From positions 1-30,396 of the forward strand of contig CAYWTL010000023.1 in assembly GCA_964460245.1 (NCBI GenBank): DNA of 30,396 nt, read 5' to 3'. Under the pieces are notes generated by a model, which was not told where the DNA came from, ran no database searches, and was given only the letters and a program-made list of their open reading frames with translations. The position numbers and the translations under genes are program-made. This document shows, piece by piece, positions 7,128 to 14,618 of this stretch; the stretch's first letter is position 1; each line of letters begins with the position of its first letter. The stretch is from JAXDBM01 sp964460245 (GTDB taxonomy: Bacteria; Desulfobacterota; Syntrophia; Syntrophales; Fen-1087).

Positions 7128-7373
7128 ATGTGGGACCTTGCAGAGCTGGAAAGGCTTGACCTGATCCTTCTGCTGGTCCGATTCAGCATCCGCGGGCTGG
7201 TCCGCCTGCCCCGCAACGAAGCGGAAGGCCAACGGTTGCTGGGAGACTATGGCCGGTTCGTAATGAAACGGGAGGAATGGATCCGGCGGGCGATCGGAGA
7301 GCGGACGGCGGATGAAGACCTGCATGATAAGATCTACGCTTCACTGATGCCGATGCTGCTGAACGCCCCCTGA
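7128..7373 (+). CDS. Small hypothetical protein
   Basis: An 81-residue, mostly helical protein of no recognised family: a Leu-rich N-terminal helix (LAELERLDLILLLVRFSIRGLV), an Arg/Glu-rich middle and a C-terminal helix DLHDKIYASLMPMLL. Codon use with G or C at most third positions matches the neighbours, which favours a real gene. There is no clear Shine-Dalgarno before ATG 7128, and no partner overlaps it. It begins 73 bases after mazF on the same strand and could be the tail of that transcript. Confidence is moderate at best. Confidence 0.45.
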   Translation: MWDLAELERLDLILLLVRFSIRGLVRLPRNEAEGQRLLGDYGRFVMKREEWIRRAIGERTADEDLHDKIYASLMPMLLNAP

Positions 7374-7465
7374 GATGAACGCCGGACCATGTGATTGGAT
7401 CGGCAAATACGGTTGTCCGAGACGCGAACAAACCGACAACAGAGATTCAACATCAAATACCGGGT

Positions 7466-7756
7466 TTATCCGGCTTTGAAAAGACCTTTCAGTTTATCCC
7501 GCGCGCTGCCCTTCCCTCCTCCCGCCCTCTGGCCCTCATTGGCGTCGCGAAAGCGGAACCAGTCACAGAAGTTGCCCCGGTCCTTGTCCAGGACGCGCTC
7601 GGCCTGGGGCTCCCGGCACTGGTTGTAGGCGCCGGGATCGTGGAACACGCAGTTCAGACAGCAGTGGAGGTCGGCGCCGCAGCCGGGACAGGCCTCCCGC
7701 CGGCCGATCTTTCCTTCCAGCGTGATTTCCCTGCGGCAACGATGGCAGATCCTCAT
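7466..7756 (-). CDS. Cysteine-rich zinc-ribbon protein
   Basis: A 96-residue protein with several metal-binding cysteine pairs: CHRC near the N-terminus, CPGC about 17 residues later, then CCLNC, and further single cysteines in YNQCREP and GNFCDWF. The pattern ICHRC...CPGCG is a treble-clef or rubredoxin-like zinc ribbon, and the tail is Gly/Lys-rich. ATG at 7756 is chosen over a TTG two codons upstream because AAGGG lies 8 bases before it. I recall similar small uncharacterised proteins in deltaproteobacteria, but cannot name a function. It lies on the same strand as ygbA, about 110 bases downstream of that gene. Confidence 0.7.
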   Translation of the reverse strand: MRICHRCRREITLEGKIGRREACPGCGADLHCCLNCVFHDPGAYNQCREPQAERVLDKDRGNFCDWFRFRDANEGQRAGGGKGSARDKLKGLFKAG

Positions 7757-7867
7757 GAGCAATTCCCTTCGATTCCGTTTCCTGAATTTCGAAGAAAGAT
7801 GTGCCTTTCACAAACCCGTTTTCGCAGGTCACGCAGCGTCCGCCCGGCGCGGGATAAAGCCGGTGCG

Positions 7868-8197
7868 TCAGGACGCGGGCTCTTTGCGCCGCCCGTCCAT
7901 CAGGTGGGTGACGGCGAGGACCGGGTGGCGGCGGATCATCCGCGGCCCGGCGTGCCGCATCACCGCGCGGATGCGCTCCCGCATGGCCGGCTTGTAGCAG
8001 TGGATGGTGCACCGGGAGCAGGCCGGCTTCTCTTCCCCGAAAGGGCACTTCTCCAGTCGCTTCAGGGCGTAGGCCAGAAGGTCCCGGCAGTCGGGGCAGA
8101 GGTCTTTCCGCGAGCCGTGCCGGTCCCGGCAGAAAATGCGGATCATCGCCTCCAGGGTCTTCTTTTCCCGTTCCATGCGGCGGGGCGGATCAGGCAT
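7868..8197 (-). CDS. ygbA: YgbA-family protein (nitrous oxide-stimulated promoter family)
   Basis: A 109-residue homologue of E. coli YgbA. Diagnostic stretches are EREKKTLEAMIRIFCRDRHG, LCPDCRDLLAYA, CPFGEEKPACSRCTIHCYKP, and MRHAGPRMIRRHPVLAVTHL. Seven cysteines (C23, C34, C37, C51, C60, C63, C67 in this numbering) look set up to bind metal or an Fe-S centre. In enterobacteria ygbA is controlled by NsrR and helps growth resume after nitric oxide stress; the biochemical activity is not settled. The start is supported by GGGAG 8 bases upstream. A candidate 52-residue ORF ends 24 bases upstream on the same strand and may be co-transcribed. Confidence 0.88.
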   Translation of the reverse strand: MPDPPRRMEREKKTLEAMIRIFCRDRHGSRKDLCPDCRDLLAYALKRLEKCPFGEEKPACSRCTIHCYKPAMRERIRAVMRHAGPRMIRRHPVLAVTHLMDGRRKEPAS

Positions 8198-8221
8198 GGA
8201 TGCGGCTCCCGGCCTTCATGC

Positions 8222-8380
8222 TCATTCCTGCCCGCCGCCTTCCATGAGCGTCTTCCAGGTATGGCGCTCCAGGAAGGACCCGGCCACATTCGCCTCCATC
8301 TCCGCAAAGAGGGCCGGAGGCACGGCGAAGTGAGCGATCGTCAAGGCCAACATCCAGGCGCGGCCCCCCCGCATATTCAT
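8222..8380 (-). CDS. Candidate 52-residue small protein upstream of ygbA
   Basis: A short ORF encoding 52 residues that starts MNMRGGRAWMLALTIAHFAV and ends MEGGGQE. Residues 8-26 are hydrophobic (WMLALTIAHFAVPPALFA), possibly a membrane helix or signal-like segment, followed by a polar tail (SFLERHTWKTLME). Third codon positions are almost all G or C, as in neighbouring genes. AGGG lies 8 bases before the ATG at 8380, and an alternative ATG is two codons in. The TGA is 24 bases from the ygbA start, so the two fit one operon. No family recognised; the overlapping frames in this interval give unlikely proteins. Confidence 0.4.
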   Translation of the reverse strand: MNMRGGRAWMLALTIAHFAVPPALFAEMEANVAGSFLERHTWKTLMEGGGQE

Positions 8381-8441
8381 ACGAACAACCCTGCAAAGGA
8401 TTCGGGATCAGATAAGAGACAGAAACCGATTGACGCTTTGT

Positions 8442-8666
8442 TCAGATTTCTTCCCAGTCTTTCAAAGCTTGCGGCCCTTCCGGATCGTCCCGGCGATCCC
8501 AGTCCGGCCAGCCCGTCTCCTTGCGGCAGACCGCCGCCGCAGCCGCATCGGCCGAGTCATAATTGCAGAGCCACATCCCGCCGAGACAGAGTTCGACGCT
8601 CCCGGGATTGGCTTCATCGGCCCGAATCGTGAATGTGCCTGCCATCGATCGGTAAACGTATGCCAT
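8442..8666 (-). CDS. Conserved-looking hypothetical protein
   Basis: A 74-residue soluble protein beginning MAYVYRSMAGTFTIRAD and ending DPEGPQALKDWEEI. The centre reads like a small beta-sheet (SVELCLGGMWLCNYDSADAA), followed by AAAAVCRKETGWPDWDRRD. The 'ETG-x-x-x-WD ... L-x-x-W' ending is one I associate with short uncharacterised proteins in several proteobacteria, but I cannot name the family. ATG 8666 is preferred over a start 21 codons upstream because AGAGGGG lies just before it and the longer N-terminus is basic and featureless. It lies upstream of the small ygbA cluster on the same strand. Confidence 0.6.
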   Translation of the reverse strand: MAYVYRSMAGTFTIRADEANPGSVELCLGGMWLCNYDSADAAAAAVCRKETGWPDWDRRDDPEGPQALKDWEEI

Positions 8667-8798
8667 CTTCCCCTCTTGCCGGAAATCTTCTTTTTTCAGG
8701 TGAACTGGCCTCGCCATTCGGCGCGGCATGCCCTCCGGTCATCACTTGCCCGGCGGCCGAATGCGGATCCGAATTCATTCGTGCAAACGGACGTCTTA

Positions 8799-8816
8799 TG
8801 GGATAATGATATCCCA
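8799..8816. promoter_or_regulatory. Perfect palindrome upstream of the metallophosphoesterase fusion gene
   Basis: TGGGATA-ATGA-TATCCCA is a perfect 7-base inverted repeat that includes the -10-like hexamer GATAAT (8802-8807). It lies about 83 bases before the ATG at 8899. No good -35 is visible at 16-18 bases upstream. It is a candidate operator. Confidence 0.35.
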
Positions 8817-8898
8817 CGGAACAGGAATTGAGAAGCGGAAAAACACGCATCCGGGGCCTTGGCAGAAAAAACGGTTGACCCTGAAGAGAAAGGACGAC

Positions 8899-10542
8899 AT
8901 GCGGCTCATCTACCTGACGGATATGCACGACGCATTCAAGAACCTGGAACGACTCTTGAACGAGACGCATGCGGACATCTACCTGATCGGCGGCGATCTC
9001 ATCTACTCGGTGTTTCCGTCACACGCCAAAGCCTGGAAGTTCATCGCGTTGCAGGAGTATTTTCAGAAAATCAGAAAGATGCAGGACCGGGAGGAGGATC
9101 TGTACACGATTGCCATAGATCTCCTGTCCGCGAATGCGGGTGGTGAAGACGGTCAGATTCGCCAGGCGGAAAACTATGTGAAGCTCAGCCAGGAGGCGCG
9201 GAAGCGTCTGCTGACCAAATACGATGCACTTGCCGAGACCTTCTCCAGGTTTTCGGAAAAGCAAATCATCGTCATTCCCGGAAACTACGACATGGATCTG
9301 GACCTCACTCCCCTCAAAGACCGGAATCTTCATCTCCGCTCCATGGAGTTTTGCGGCATGAAGATTTCCGGCTATGGAGGCGCCGCCGTCTCGACGCCGG
9401 GCGTGCCCGATCACCTCGGTGTCCAATTCAGGGAAGGCCCGCGCAAAGGGACCTTTTTTTCAGAACCGTACGAATTCTTCAAAAAGGAGAAGCCCGACAT
9501 TTGCCTGCTGCACCAACCGCCCTATGGTTTTTTGGATACCCTGAAAGGTCAGGGAAGCGTCGGCAGTGTGGGGATCCGGAATTTCATCGACGAGGAGGCG
9601 CCGAAGGTCGTCTTCAGCGGCCATGTCCACGAAGCGTGGGGATGCCGTTACCGTCGAGGAACTTTTTTTCTGAACCCCTCTAATTTCGGCAAATATGTGG
9701 AGATCCATCAGGTCAAGAAAGGGGGATATTTCTTCGACCTGATCCTGGAATCCGGGGAGTTTCATGTCGCCACGCTCCGCAAACTGGACAGCCGTCAAAT
9801 ACTGGACCTGGCGGATTACATGCTCAGGGACGGCGAATTGAAAAAACTGGTCCTGGATGAATATCAGATCAACCGGCTGACGGGTCAGGCTCCGCGACAG
9901 AACCACATTCGCTCCGTTTCCCGGTTCAGAAGGGTGAAACAATTCTTCCTGAACTACGAAACGGAAGAATCCCGGCGCATGATCCGGGAATTGCGGGGCA
10001 TCTATCGGGACATCGGGAGTCGTGGAATGCATGTCGCCTTCGATCTTCTGGGCTCCCTGAACTTCGGAATCGCGGATCGGGGCTCGGACATCGACCTCAT
10101 CGTTTATCTGCGAGGAGAAGAATGCCTGGCCGATCCGAACGACGCCTGTTCCGTTCCGCAGCCCTTGAAGGCCGTTTTCGATGCGCTCCGGGACGGCCTC
10201 ATGGAAATCGAGGTCTGCGACAGTCTCGATCTGGACAGGGTCGAAAAGGCCATCCGGAATGAGGATTCGAACGACACCCATCTTCAGCGTTTTGCCTTTT
10301 ACCGATCCATCTGCCGCCCCGTAAATCTCAGACTGATCAAGGAAGTGGAGAGCCTGCTCCTCGATAAGCCTGCCTTCCGCAGAAAGCTTGCCGCCATGGT
10401 CCGCGAATATATCCGGATCATGATCAGTTCCTTCCGGCACATCTACTCGTTCAAAAAGTACCAGACGAGGCTGATCGAAAAAGGAATCCGAATGCCGACG
10501 GAAATATCGGATCATCTGGAAAAATATCTTCAGAAAGCCTGA
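8899..10542 (+). CDS. Metallophosphoesterase fused to a nucleotidyltransferase-like domain
   Basis: A 547-residue two-domain protein. Residues 1 to about 310 form a calcineurin-like phosphoesterase with every metal-ligand motif: D8-x-H10 (TDMHD), D33 (GGDLI), N129-x-D131 (GNYD), H205 (LLHQPP) and GHVH with H242 and H244. After a helical linker, residues about 375-470 carry a polymerase-beta-type nucleotidyltransferase signature: G385-S386 followed by D397 and D399 (GSLNFG...RGSDIDLIVYL). A third acidic residue is likely in LMEIEVCDS. The C-terminal 80 residues are helical and basic. Such a pairing suggests an enzyme that trims a phosphate and adds or transfers a nucleotide, perhaps on RNA ends or a small nucleotide, but the substrate is unknown. 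ATG 8899 is chosen for AAAGGA 5 bases upstream; the frame is open further upstream without a ribosome site. Confidence 0.85.
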   Translation: MRLIYLTDMHDAFKNLERLLNETHADIYLIGGDLIYSVFPSHAKAWKFIALQEYFQKIRKMQDREEDLYTIAIDLLSANAGGEDGQIRQAENYVKLSQEARKRLLTKYDALAETFSRFSEKQIIVIPGNYDMDLDLTPLKDRNLHLRSMEFCGMKISGYGGAAVSTPGVPDHLGVQFREGPRKGTFFSEPYEFFKKEKPDICLLHQPPYGFLDTLKGQGSVGSVGIRNFIDEEAPKVVFSGHVHEAWGCRYRRGTFFLNPSNFGKYVEIHQVKKGGYFFDLILESGEFHVATLRKLDSRQILDLADYMLRDGELKKLVLDEYQINRLTGQAPRQNHIRSVSRFRRVKQFFLNYETEESRRMIRELRGIYRDIGSRGMHVAFDLLGSLNFGIADRGSDIDLIVYLRGEECLADPNDACSVPQPLKAVFDALRDGLMEIEVCDSLDLDRVEKAIRNEDSNDTHLQRFAFYRSICRPVNLRLIKEVESLLLDKPAFRRKLAAMVREYIRIMISSFRHIYSFKKYQTRLIEKGIRMPTEISDHLEKYLQKA

Positions 10543-10820
10543 ATCCTCTGTCGGGGGCGTCTTCCGGGAAGAGAAAGCGAACCGTCCCCCCTCCATCCTT
10601 TTGGGTTTCAGACCGAAGTTCACGTCAAATGCTTCCTCATCCGAACGGCAAAACAATGTCGGCGATCGGAGCCGTAAAATTGACGGATCAGGTCATGCAA
10701 TGTCCGGAAAACGTCACATCGAACGGATCACGGGAATATTCGGTTTCCGGTTGAGAACTTTTCAGGAATGTGCCAATCATGCCCCAGTCGGTCAAACTGA
10801 TCGGAAAGGAAACACATCGC

Positions 10821-11894
10821 ATGAGGGACTTGCCGGTCCTGCTGCTGCACAATCTCGACCCCGCCTGGCCTGCGAGTGACAGGGAAACGGCCCTTCGCGA
10901 GGCCGAACGTCTCGCGGCGGCGCTGGGCGAGCTGGGGCACCCGGTGGAGACGGTCGCCGTCCGCGATGCCGATCTGGCCGCCGGCCTGAGGAATTTCGAT
11001 CCCGGCGCATGGATCGTTCTGAACTGGTGCGAGGAGCTGCCGGGAATTCCGCACAGCGATGCGCTGGTGGCGGAGGTCCTGGATCAAATGGGTTTTACCT
11101 ACACGGGTGCCCCCTCGGACGTGCTCCGGCTGAGCTGGGAAAAGGCCTCCGTCAAGCGTCTGCTCGAGGCGCATGGTCTGCCCACGCCGGCATGGCGGAT
11201 CTTCGAGCGGGCCGATCCCGGCGACTGGTCCCGTTTCCCCGCCATCGTGAAACCCGCGCATGAACACTGCAGCCTCGGCGTGAACACGGAAGCCGTCGTC
11301 CTGAACCGTGAGGAACTGCGCACCCGCGTTGCCTACATACTCGATGCGTTCAAACAGCCCGCACTGGTCGAGGACTTCATCGACGGACGCGAGTTTCATG
11401 TTTCCCTGTGGGGCAACGATCCGGTGGAGATGCTGCCGCCCGCCGAAATGGATTTCAGCCGCTTCGGCAACATCCGGGACCGCCTCTGCACCTACGATGC
11501 CAAGTTCCTTCCCGGTTCCCCTCATTACGAGGAAATCCTGCTCCGTCTTCCCGCCCCGCTGACCGAGCCGGAATCGGACCTGCTGATGTCCACCCTGCGG
11601 GCCGCCTTTCGCGCCCACCGCTGCCGCGACTTCGCCCGCATGGACGTCCGGCTGCGCGACGGCATCTTCTATATCCTCGACATCAACCCCAACGCGGACA
11701 TCAGTTCGGATGCCAGCATGGCCTGCGCCGCGGAGGCGGTGGGCTATTCTTTCGGCGCCATGGGCAGGCGGCTGGTTTGTCTGGCCGCCGCCCGCCACCC
11801 CGTTTTCGGCCGCGGATCATACAGGGATGCAGAAATCCGACGTAAGAAACGGGATCCCGCCGGCTTCACGAAAAGCGGTCACGAAAGGCCTTGA
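10821..11894 (+). CDS. D-Ala-D-Ala-ligase-like ATP-grasp protein
   Basis: A 357-residue ATP-grasp enzyme. The N-terminal part is a Rossmann-like domain (LPVLLLHNLDPAW). It is followed by the ATP-grasp core: FPAIVKPAHEHCSLGV (ATP-binding Lys and a Gly/Ser loop), the hinge ALVEDFIDGREFHVSLWG, and metal-binding acids in DFARMDVRLRDG and ILDINPNADIS. This is the D-alanine-D-alanine ligase superfamily. It is distinct from true Ddl, and no peptidoglycan genes are nearby, so it more likely joins another amino acid or acid to an amine. ATG 10821 is preferred (GAAAGGAA 11 bases upstream); GTG at 10770 or ATG at 10779 would add up to 17 residues. An FmdB-type gene follows with its own promoter overlapping the end of this gene. 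Confidence 0.85.
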   Translation: MRDLPVLLLHNLDPAWPASDRETALREAERLAAALGELGHPVETVAVRDADLAAGLRNFDPGAWIVLNWCEELPGIPHSDALVAEVLDQMGFTYTGAPSDVLRLSWEKASVKRLLEAHGLPTPAWRIFERADPGDWSRFPAIVKPAHEHCSLGVNTEAVVLNREELRTRVAYILDAFKQPALVEDFIDGREFHVSLWGNDPVEMLPPAEMDFSRFGNIRDRLCTYDAKFLPGSPHYEEILLRLPAPLTEPESDLLMSTLRAAFRAHRCRDFARMDVRLRDGIFYILDINPNADISSDASMACAAEAVGYSFGAMGRRLVCLAAARHPVFGRGSYRDAEIRRKKRDPAGFTKSGHERP

Positions 11895-11918
11895 CAACTT
11901 TCTTTGTTTTATTAAATT
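11891..11918 (+). promoter_or_regulatory. Predicted promoter for the FmdB-type gene
   Basis: TTGACA (perfect) at 11891-11896, overlapping the stop of the ATP-grasp gene, 16-base spacer, then TAAATT at 11913-11918 (4/6) in a local AT-rich pocket. Confidence 0.5.
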
Positions 11919-11957
11919 AGGCGGAGGGAAACCACATCACGACAAGGAGGAACGACC

Positions 11958-12122
11958 ATGCCCACTTACGATTACCAGTGCCAGGACTGCAAACGTAAAT
12001 TCTCCGTCCAGCACAGCATCGCCGAGCATGATAAGGTCAAGGTCGGTTGCCCGAAGTGCAAAAGCAAGAAGGTCAAACAGCAGGTGTCTCCGTTCATCAC
12101 CAAGACCAGCCGTAAGAGCTGA
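11958..12122 (+). CDS. FmdB-family zinc-ribbon protein
   Basis: A 54-residue protein, MPTYDYQCQDCKRKFSV at the N-terminus, with zinc-binding CxxC pairs C8/C11 and C31/C34 and a basic tail (KSKKVKQQVSPFITKTSRKS). This is the FmdB / 'CxxC-CxxC-SSSS' family, named after a putative regulator of formylmethanofuran dehydrogenase genes and common in anaerobes. Its molecular role is not established. A very strong Shine-Dalgarno AAGGAGG lies 7 bases before the ATG, and a promoter-like TTGACA box is at 11891. The 35-base leader and strong ribosome site suggest high expression. It may or may not be linked to the ATP-grasp enzyme. Confidence 0.9.
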   Translation: MPTYDYQCQDCKRKFSVQHSIAEHDKVKVGCPKCKSKKVKQQVSPFITKTSRKS

Positions 12123-12176
12123 CGGGCATTTTTCCCCAGAGACGCTGAGGCGTGGCGGACCATGGCCCCGCCAAGA

Positions 12177-13406
12177 TCACTGGGCCGCTTCCAGAAAGCG
12201 GTCCAGCATTCCGGTCATCTCCGCATAGCGGGGATTGTAGGTCAGCCGGCGCAGTGTGTGTTTCTTCAGATTCTCCGCAGTGATCTCGCCCTGCCACGTC
12301 GACGGGTCGTGCAGGCAGGCCATCCGCTTCGCCCGGTCGGCCCGGTAATGCAGGCAGTACCGGTAGCCGCCGTTTTTTCCGTAATGCGCGTCCTCCGGCG
12401 GCATCAGGAGAGACACATGGGCAATATCGAGGATGTGCTGCTCCGGGTCGTGACCGTTGACGTGCAGGATCCGTCCATCCTTTTCCGTCCGGCCTTTCCC
12501 GTTCCCCTTTCCGTAGAGAATCAGGACGCTGTCGCGCGAGGTCGCGTAGAACCTGAAGACTTCGACCATTTTTCCGCTGTCCACGGAAATGTCGGCCTCG
12601 CTCAGGACGGCAAACACCGGCATGGTCAGCCGCCTGCCGGATGCAAAAGCGGCGTCGATTTCCCGGGTGAGCCGGTAAAGCTGGGCGCCGCCGTTCACGG
12701 CGAAGGATTCGTACTTCGCATAGTCCCGGTCGTCCTCCTCCCCCCCCAGCCAGTCCCGGAAGGTTTTCAGGAATTCCGCGGCGAATGCCCAGGAACTCCG
12801 GATGCCCACGGCGGGCGCGAACAGGACAAGGCCCCGAATGTCGGGATTCGCAAGCGCCTCGCGTACGCAGAGGGCGCCCCCGGTGGAAAATCCGCCCAGA
12901 TAGAGCTTTTCGACATGCGGCTTGAGCTGGCGAATGCCGTATTCGACGGCTTGAATCCATTCCCGATGGCCGACCCGCAGGAGGTCGCCCGGAACCGTGC
13001 CGTGGCCGGGCAGGAGGACCGACCGGACGAGAAAACCCCTTGACCGGAGGTGCCGGCCGATGGGCCGGAGGAGGTAGGGAGAATCGGACAGCCCGTGAAT
13101 CAGCAGGATGCCCCGCGGCCAGCGCCCATCCGCATTCCGGGAAAAGCGGCTTTCATCGGGCTTCAGTTCGAAAGGCATGTTGGCCTCCAGGATCCGGTGC
13201 CGGTTGAACTCGTTGATGTCCACACGGGCTCTTTCGATCATGCGGCCGGTTTCACGGAGGTAGGCGTCAAAGGGCACGTCCGGGTCGAAGGAAAACCGGC
13301 TGTTCAGGCCGGATTCCTGGAGCCGCGGGGGCAGCGTGGCGCATCCTGCGAGCGTGATGCAGACCGCGGCGAGAATGAACATCCTTCCCGGGATGGAATG
13401 TCTCAT
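12177..13406 (-). CDS. Lipoprotein alpha/beta hydrolase
   Basis: A 409-residue secreted hydrolase. The N-terminus is a lipoprotein signal (basic MRHSIPGR, hydrophobic core, lipobox LAGC with C22), so it is predicted to be anchored to a membrane. The hydrolase fold starts near RGILLIHGLSDSPYLLRPIG (oxyanion-hole HG). The nucleophile elbow is GFSTG with S174, an Asp candidate is in LSEADISVD and a His candidate in DIAHVSLL. The motif set fits an esterase, monoglyceride-lipase or lysophospholipase of the serine-aminopeptidase-S33 group. The ATG has AGGAG 7 bases upstream and a good promoter at 13436-13464. The gene faces away from the alcohol dehydrogenase gene; substrate unknown. Confidence 0.9.
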   Translation of the reverse strand: MRHSIPGRMFILAAVCITLAGCATLPPRLQESGLNSRFSFDPDVPFDAYLRETGRMIERARVDINEFNRHRILEANMPFELKPDESRFSRNADGRWPRGILLIHGLSDSPYLLRPIGRHLRSRGFLVRSVLLPGHGTVPGDLLRVGHREWIQAVEYGIRQLKPHVEKLYLGGFSTGGALCVREALANPDIRGLVLFAPAVGIRSSWAFAAEFLKTFRDWLGGEEDDRDYAKYESFAVNGGAQLYRLTREIDAAFASGRRLTMPVFAVLSEADISVDSGKMVEVFRFYATSRDSVLILYGKGNGKGRTEKDGRILHVNGHDPEQHILDIAHVSLLMPPEDAHYGKNGGYRYCLHYRADRAKRMACLHDPSTWQGEITAENLKKHTLRRLTYNPRYAEMTGMLDRFLEAAQ

Positions 13407-13435
13407 GGGATGCTCCTTGTTTTTTGTCGCGTTCG

Positions 13436-13464
13436 ATCGTACTGGAAAGCACGGGTAAAATCAA
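13436..13464 (-). promoter_or_regulatory. Predicted promoter of the lipoprotein hydrolase gene
   Basis: Minus strand: TTGATT (13464-13459), 17-base spacer, TACGAT (13441-13436, 4/6). Predicted start about 30 bases upstream of the ATG at 13406. Confidence 0.45.
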
Positions 13465-13528
13465 TCGCGAAGGCCCGACGCTGTGGCCCCCGGAAAAGCA
13501 TTGGCGAGTGGCTTTTGGCGAGGGCCTG

Positions 13529-13537
13529 TGCTATTCT
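13529..13537 (+). promoter_or_regulatory. Possible extended -10 promoter of the alcohol dehydrogenase gene
   Basis: TGC-TATTCT (13529-13537) matches the TGn extended -10 form, about 50 bases before the ATG at 13587. No convincing -35 box is present. Weak evidence. Confidence 0.25.
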
Positions 13538-13586
13538 TCACTGGGCAGCGCCATCGATTGACCGCCGGAAACGAAGCTGATCCGTC

Positions 13587-14618
13587 ATGAAAGCCATGAT
13601 TCTGAAGCGCATTTCCCCTTTTCGGGAGAACAGCCGCCCGCTGGAGATGGCGGACGTTCCGGTTCCCGTTCCCGGGGATGGCGAAATCCTGATTCGGGTC
13701 GCCGCCTGCGGCGTCTGCCACACAGAGTTGGACGAGATCGAGGGCCGTACGCCGCCGCCTCAGTTCCCGGTCATCCCGGGCCATCAGGCGGTCGGCCGGG
13801 TCGCCGCTGTCGGAAATCATGCCACGGCGTACAAACCGGGCGACCGCGTCGGCGTCGGCTGGATTCACTCCGCCTGCGGCCGCTGCTCCTTCTGCACCGA
13901 AGGCAGGGAGAATCTCTGCCCCGACTTCAAGGCGACCGGTCGGGATCGGAACGGCGGCTATGGCGAGTACATGACCGTTCCGGAAGGTTCCGCCCACCCG
14001 GTCCCGGATATTTTCTCCGACGCGGAGGCGGCGCCTCTGCTGTGCGCCGGCGCCATCGGCTACCGCTCCCTCCGCCTGGCCGGCATTCGGGACGGGCAAT
14101 CGCTCGGCCTCACCGGTTTCGGAGCTTCTGCACACCTGGTTCTCAAAATGGTCCGGCGGCTTTATCCGCAAACGGGCGTCTTCGTATTCGCGCGGAGCGA
14201 AAAGGAACGGCGCTTCGCCCGCGAACTGGGCGCCGTCTGGGCGGGCGGAACGGAGGATTCGCCGCCGGAAAAGCTCCACGCCGTCATCGACACCACCCCG
14301 GCCTGGAATCCCGTCGTGGCGGCGATGCGGAGCCTGACAAGCGGCGGGCGTCTGGTGATCAACGCCATCCGCAAGGAGGAAGCCGACCGGGAAGCCCTGC
14401 TCGGACTGGATTATGCCTCCCACCTCTGGCTCGAAAAAGAGATCAAGAGCGTCGCCAACGTGACGCGGTCGGATATTCGGGAGTGCCTGCGGCTGGCGGC
14501 CGACATTCCCATTCGGCCGCAGATTCAGACCTTCCCCCTGGCGGAAGCGAACCGCGCCCTTGCCGAACTGATGTCCGGCCAGATCCGGGGCGCTAAGGTG
14601 TTGACCCTTGACGGATGA
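13587..14618 (+). CDS. Zinc-dependent alcohol dehydrogenase (AdhA-like MDR family)
   Basis: A 343-residue medium-chain dehydrogenase/reductase. The catalytic zinc site shows C44-H45 (CGVCHTELD), H66 in PGHQAVGRV, and a Cys in APLLCAGAIGY. The structural zinc is bound by C97, C100, C103 and C111. The NAD(P)-binding Rossmann loop is GLTGFGASAHL. GHQ replaces the more usual GHE; this is common in the AdhA-like zinc alcohol dehydrogenase subgroup and should not be read as loss of activity. It oxidises alcohols or reduces aldehydes with NAD(P)H. The gene is single, with a poor Shine-Dalgarno and a weak promoter, and diverges from the lipoprotein hydrolase gene. Confidence 0.93.
   Translation: MKAMILKRISPFRENSRPLEMADVPVPVPGDGEILIRVAACGVCHTELDEIEGRTPPPQFPVIPGHQAVGRVAAVGNHATAYKPGDRVGVGWIHSACGRCSFCTEGRENLCPDFKATGRDRNGGYGEYMTVPEGSAHPVPDIFSDAEAAPLLCAGAIGYRSLRLAGIRDGQSLGLTGFGASAHLVLKMVRRLYPQTGVFVFARSEKERRFARELGAVWAGGTEDSPPEKLHAVIDTTPAWNPVVAAMRSLTSGGRLVINAIRKEEADREALLGLDYASHLWLEKEIKSVANVTRSDIRECLRLAADIPIRPQIQTFPLAEANRALAELMSGQIRGAKVLTLDG

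Noticed and set aside
8190..8396. 68-codon minus-strand ORF covering the 52-residue candidate
   Set aside because: Gly/Arg-rich shadow-like composition; the other frame (8222-8380) has a better start and codon use.
10543..10820. 278-base gap before the ATP-grasp gene, searched for genes, tRNA or a terminator
   Set aside because: Only short imperfect palindromes (such as TCTTCCGGGAAGA) were found; nothing supportable.
12154..12172. TGGCGG/CCGCCA repeat between the FmdB gene and the lipoprotein gene
   Set aside because: Only six bases per arm and no T-run, too weak to call a terminator for this convergent pair.
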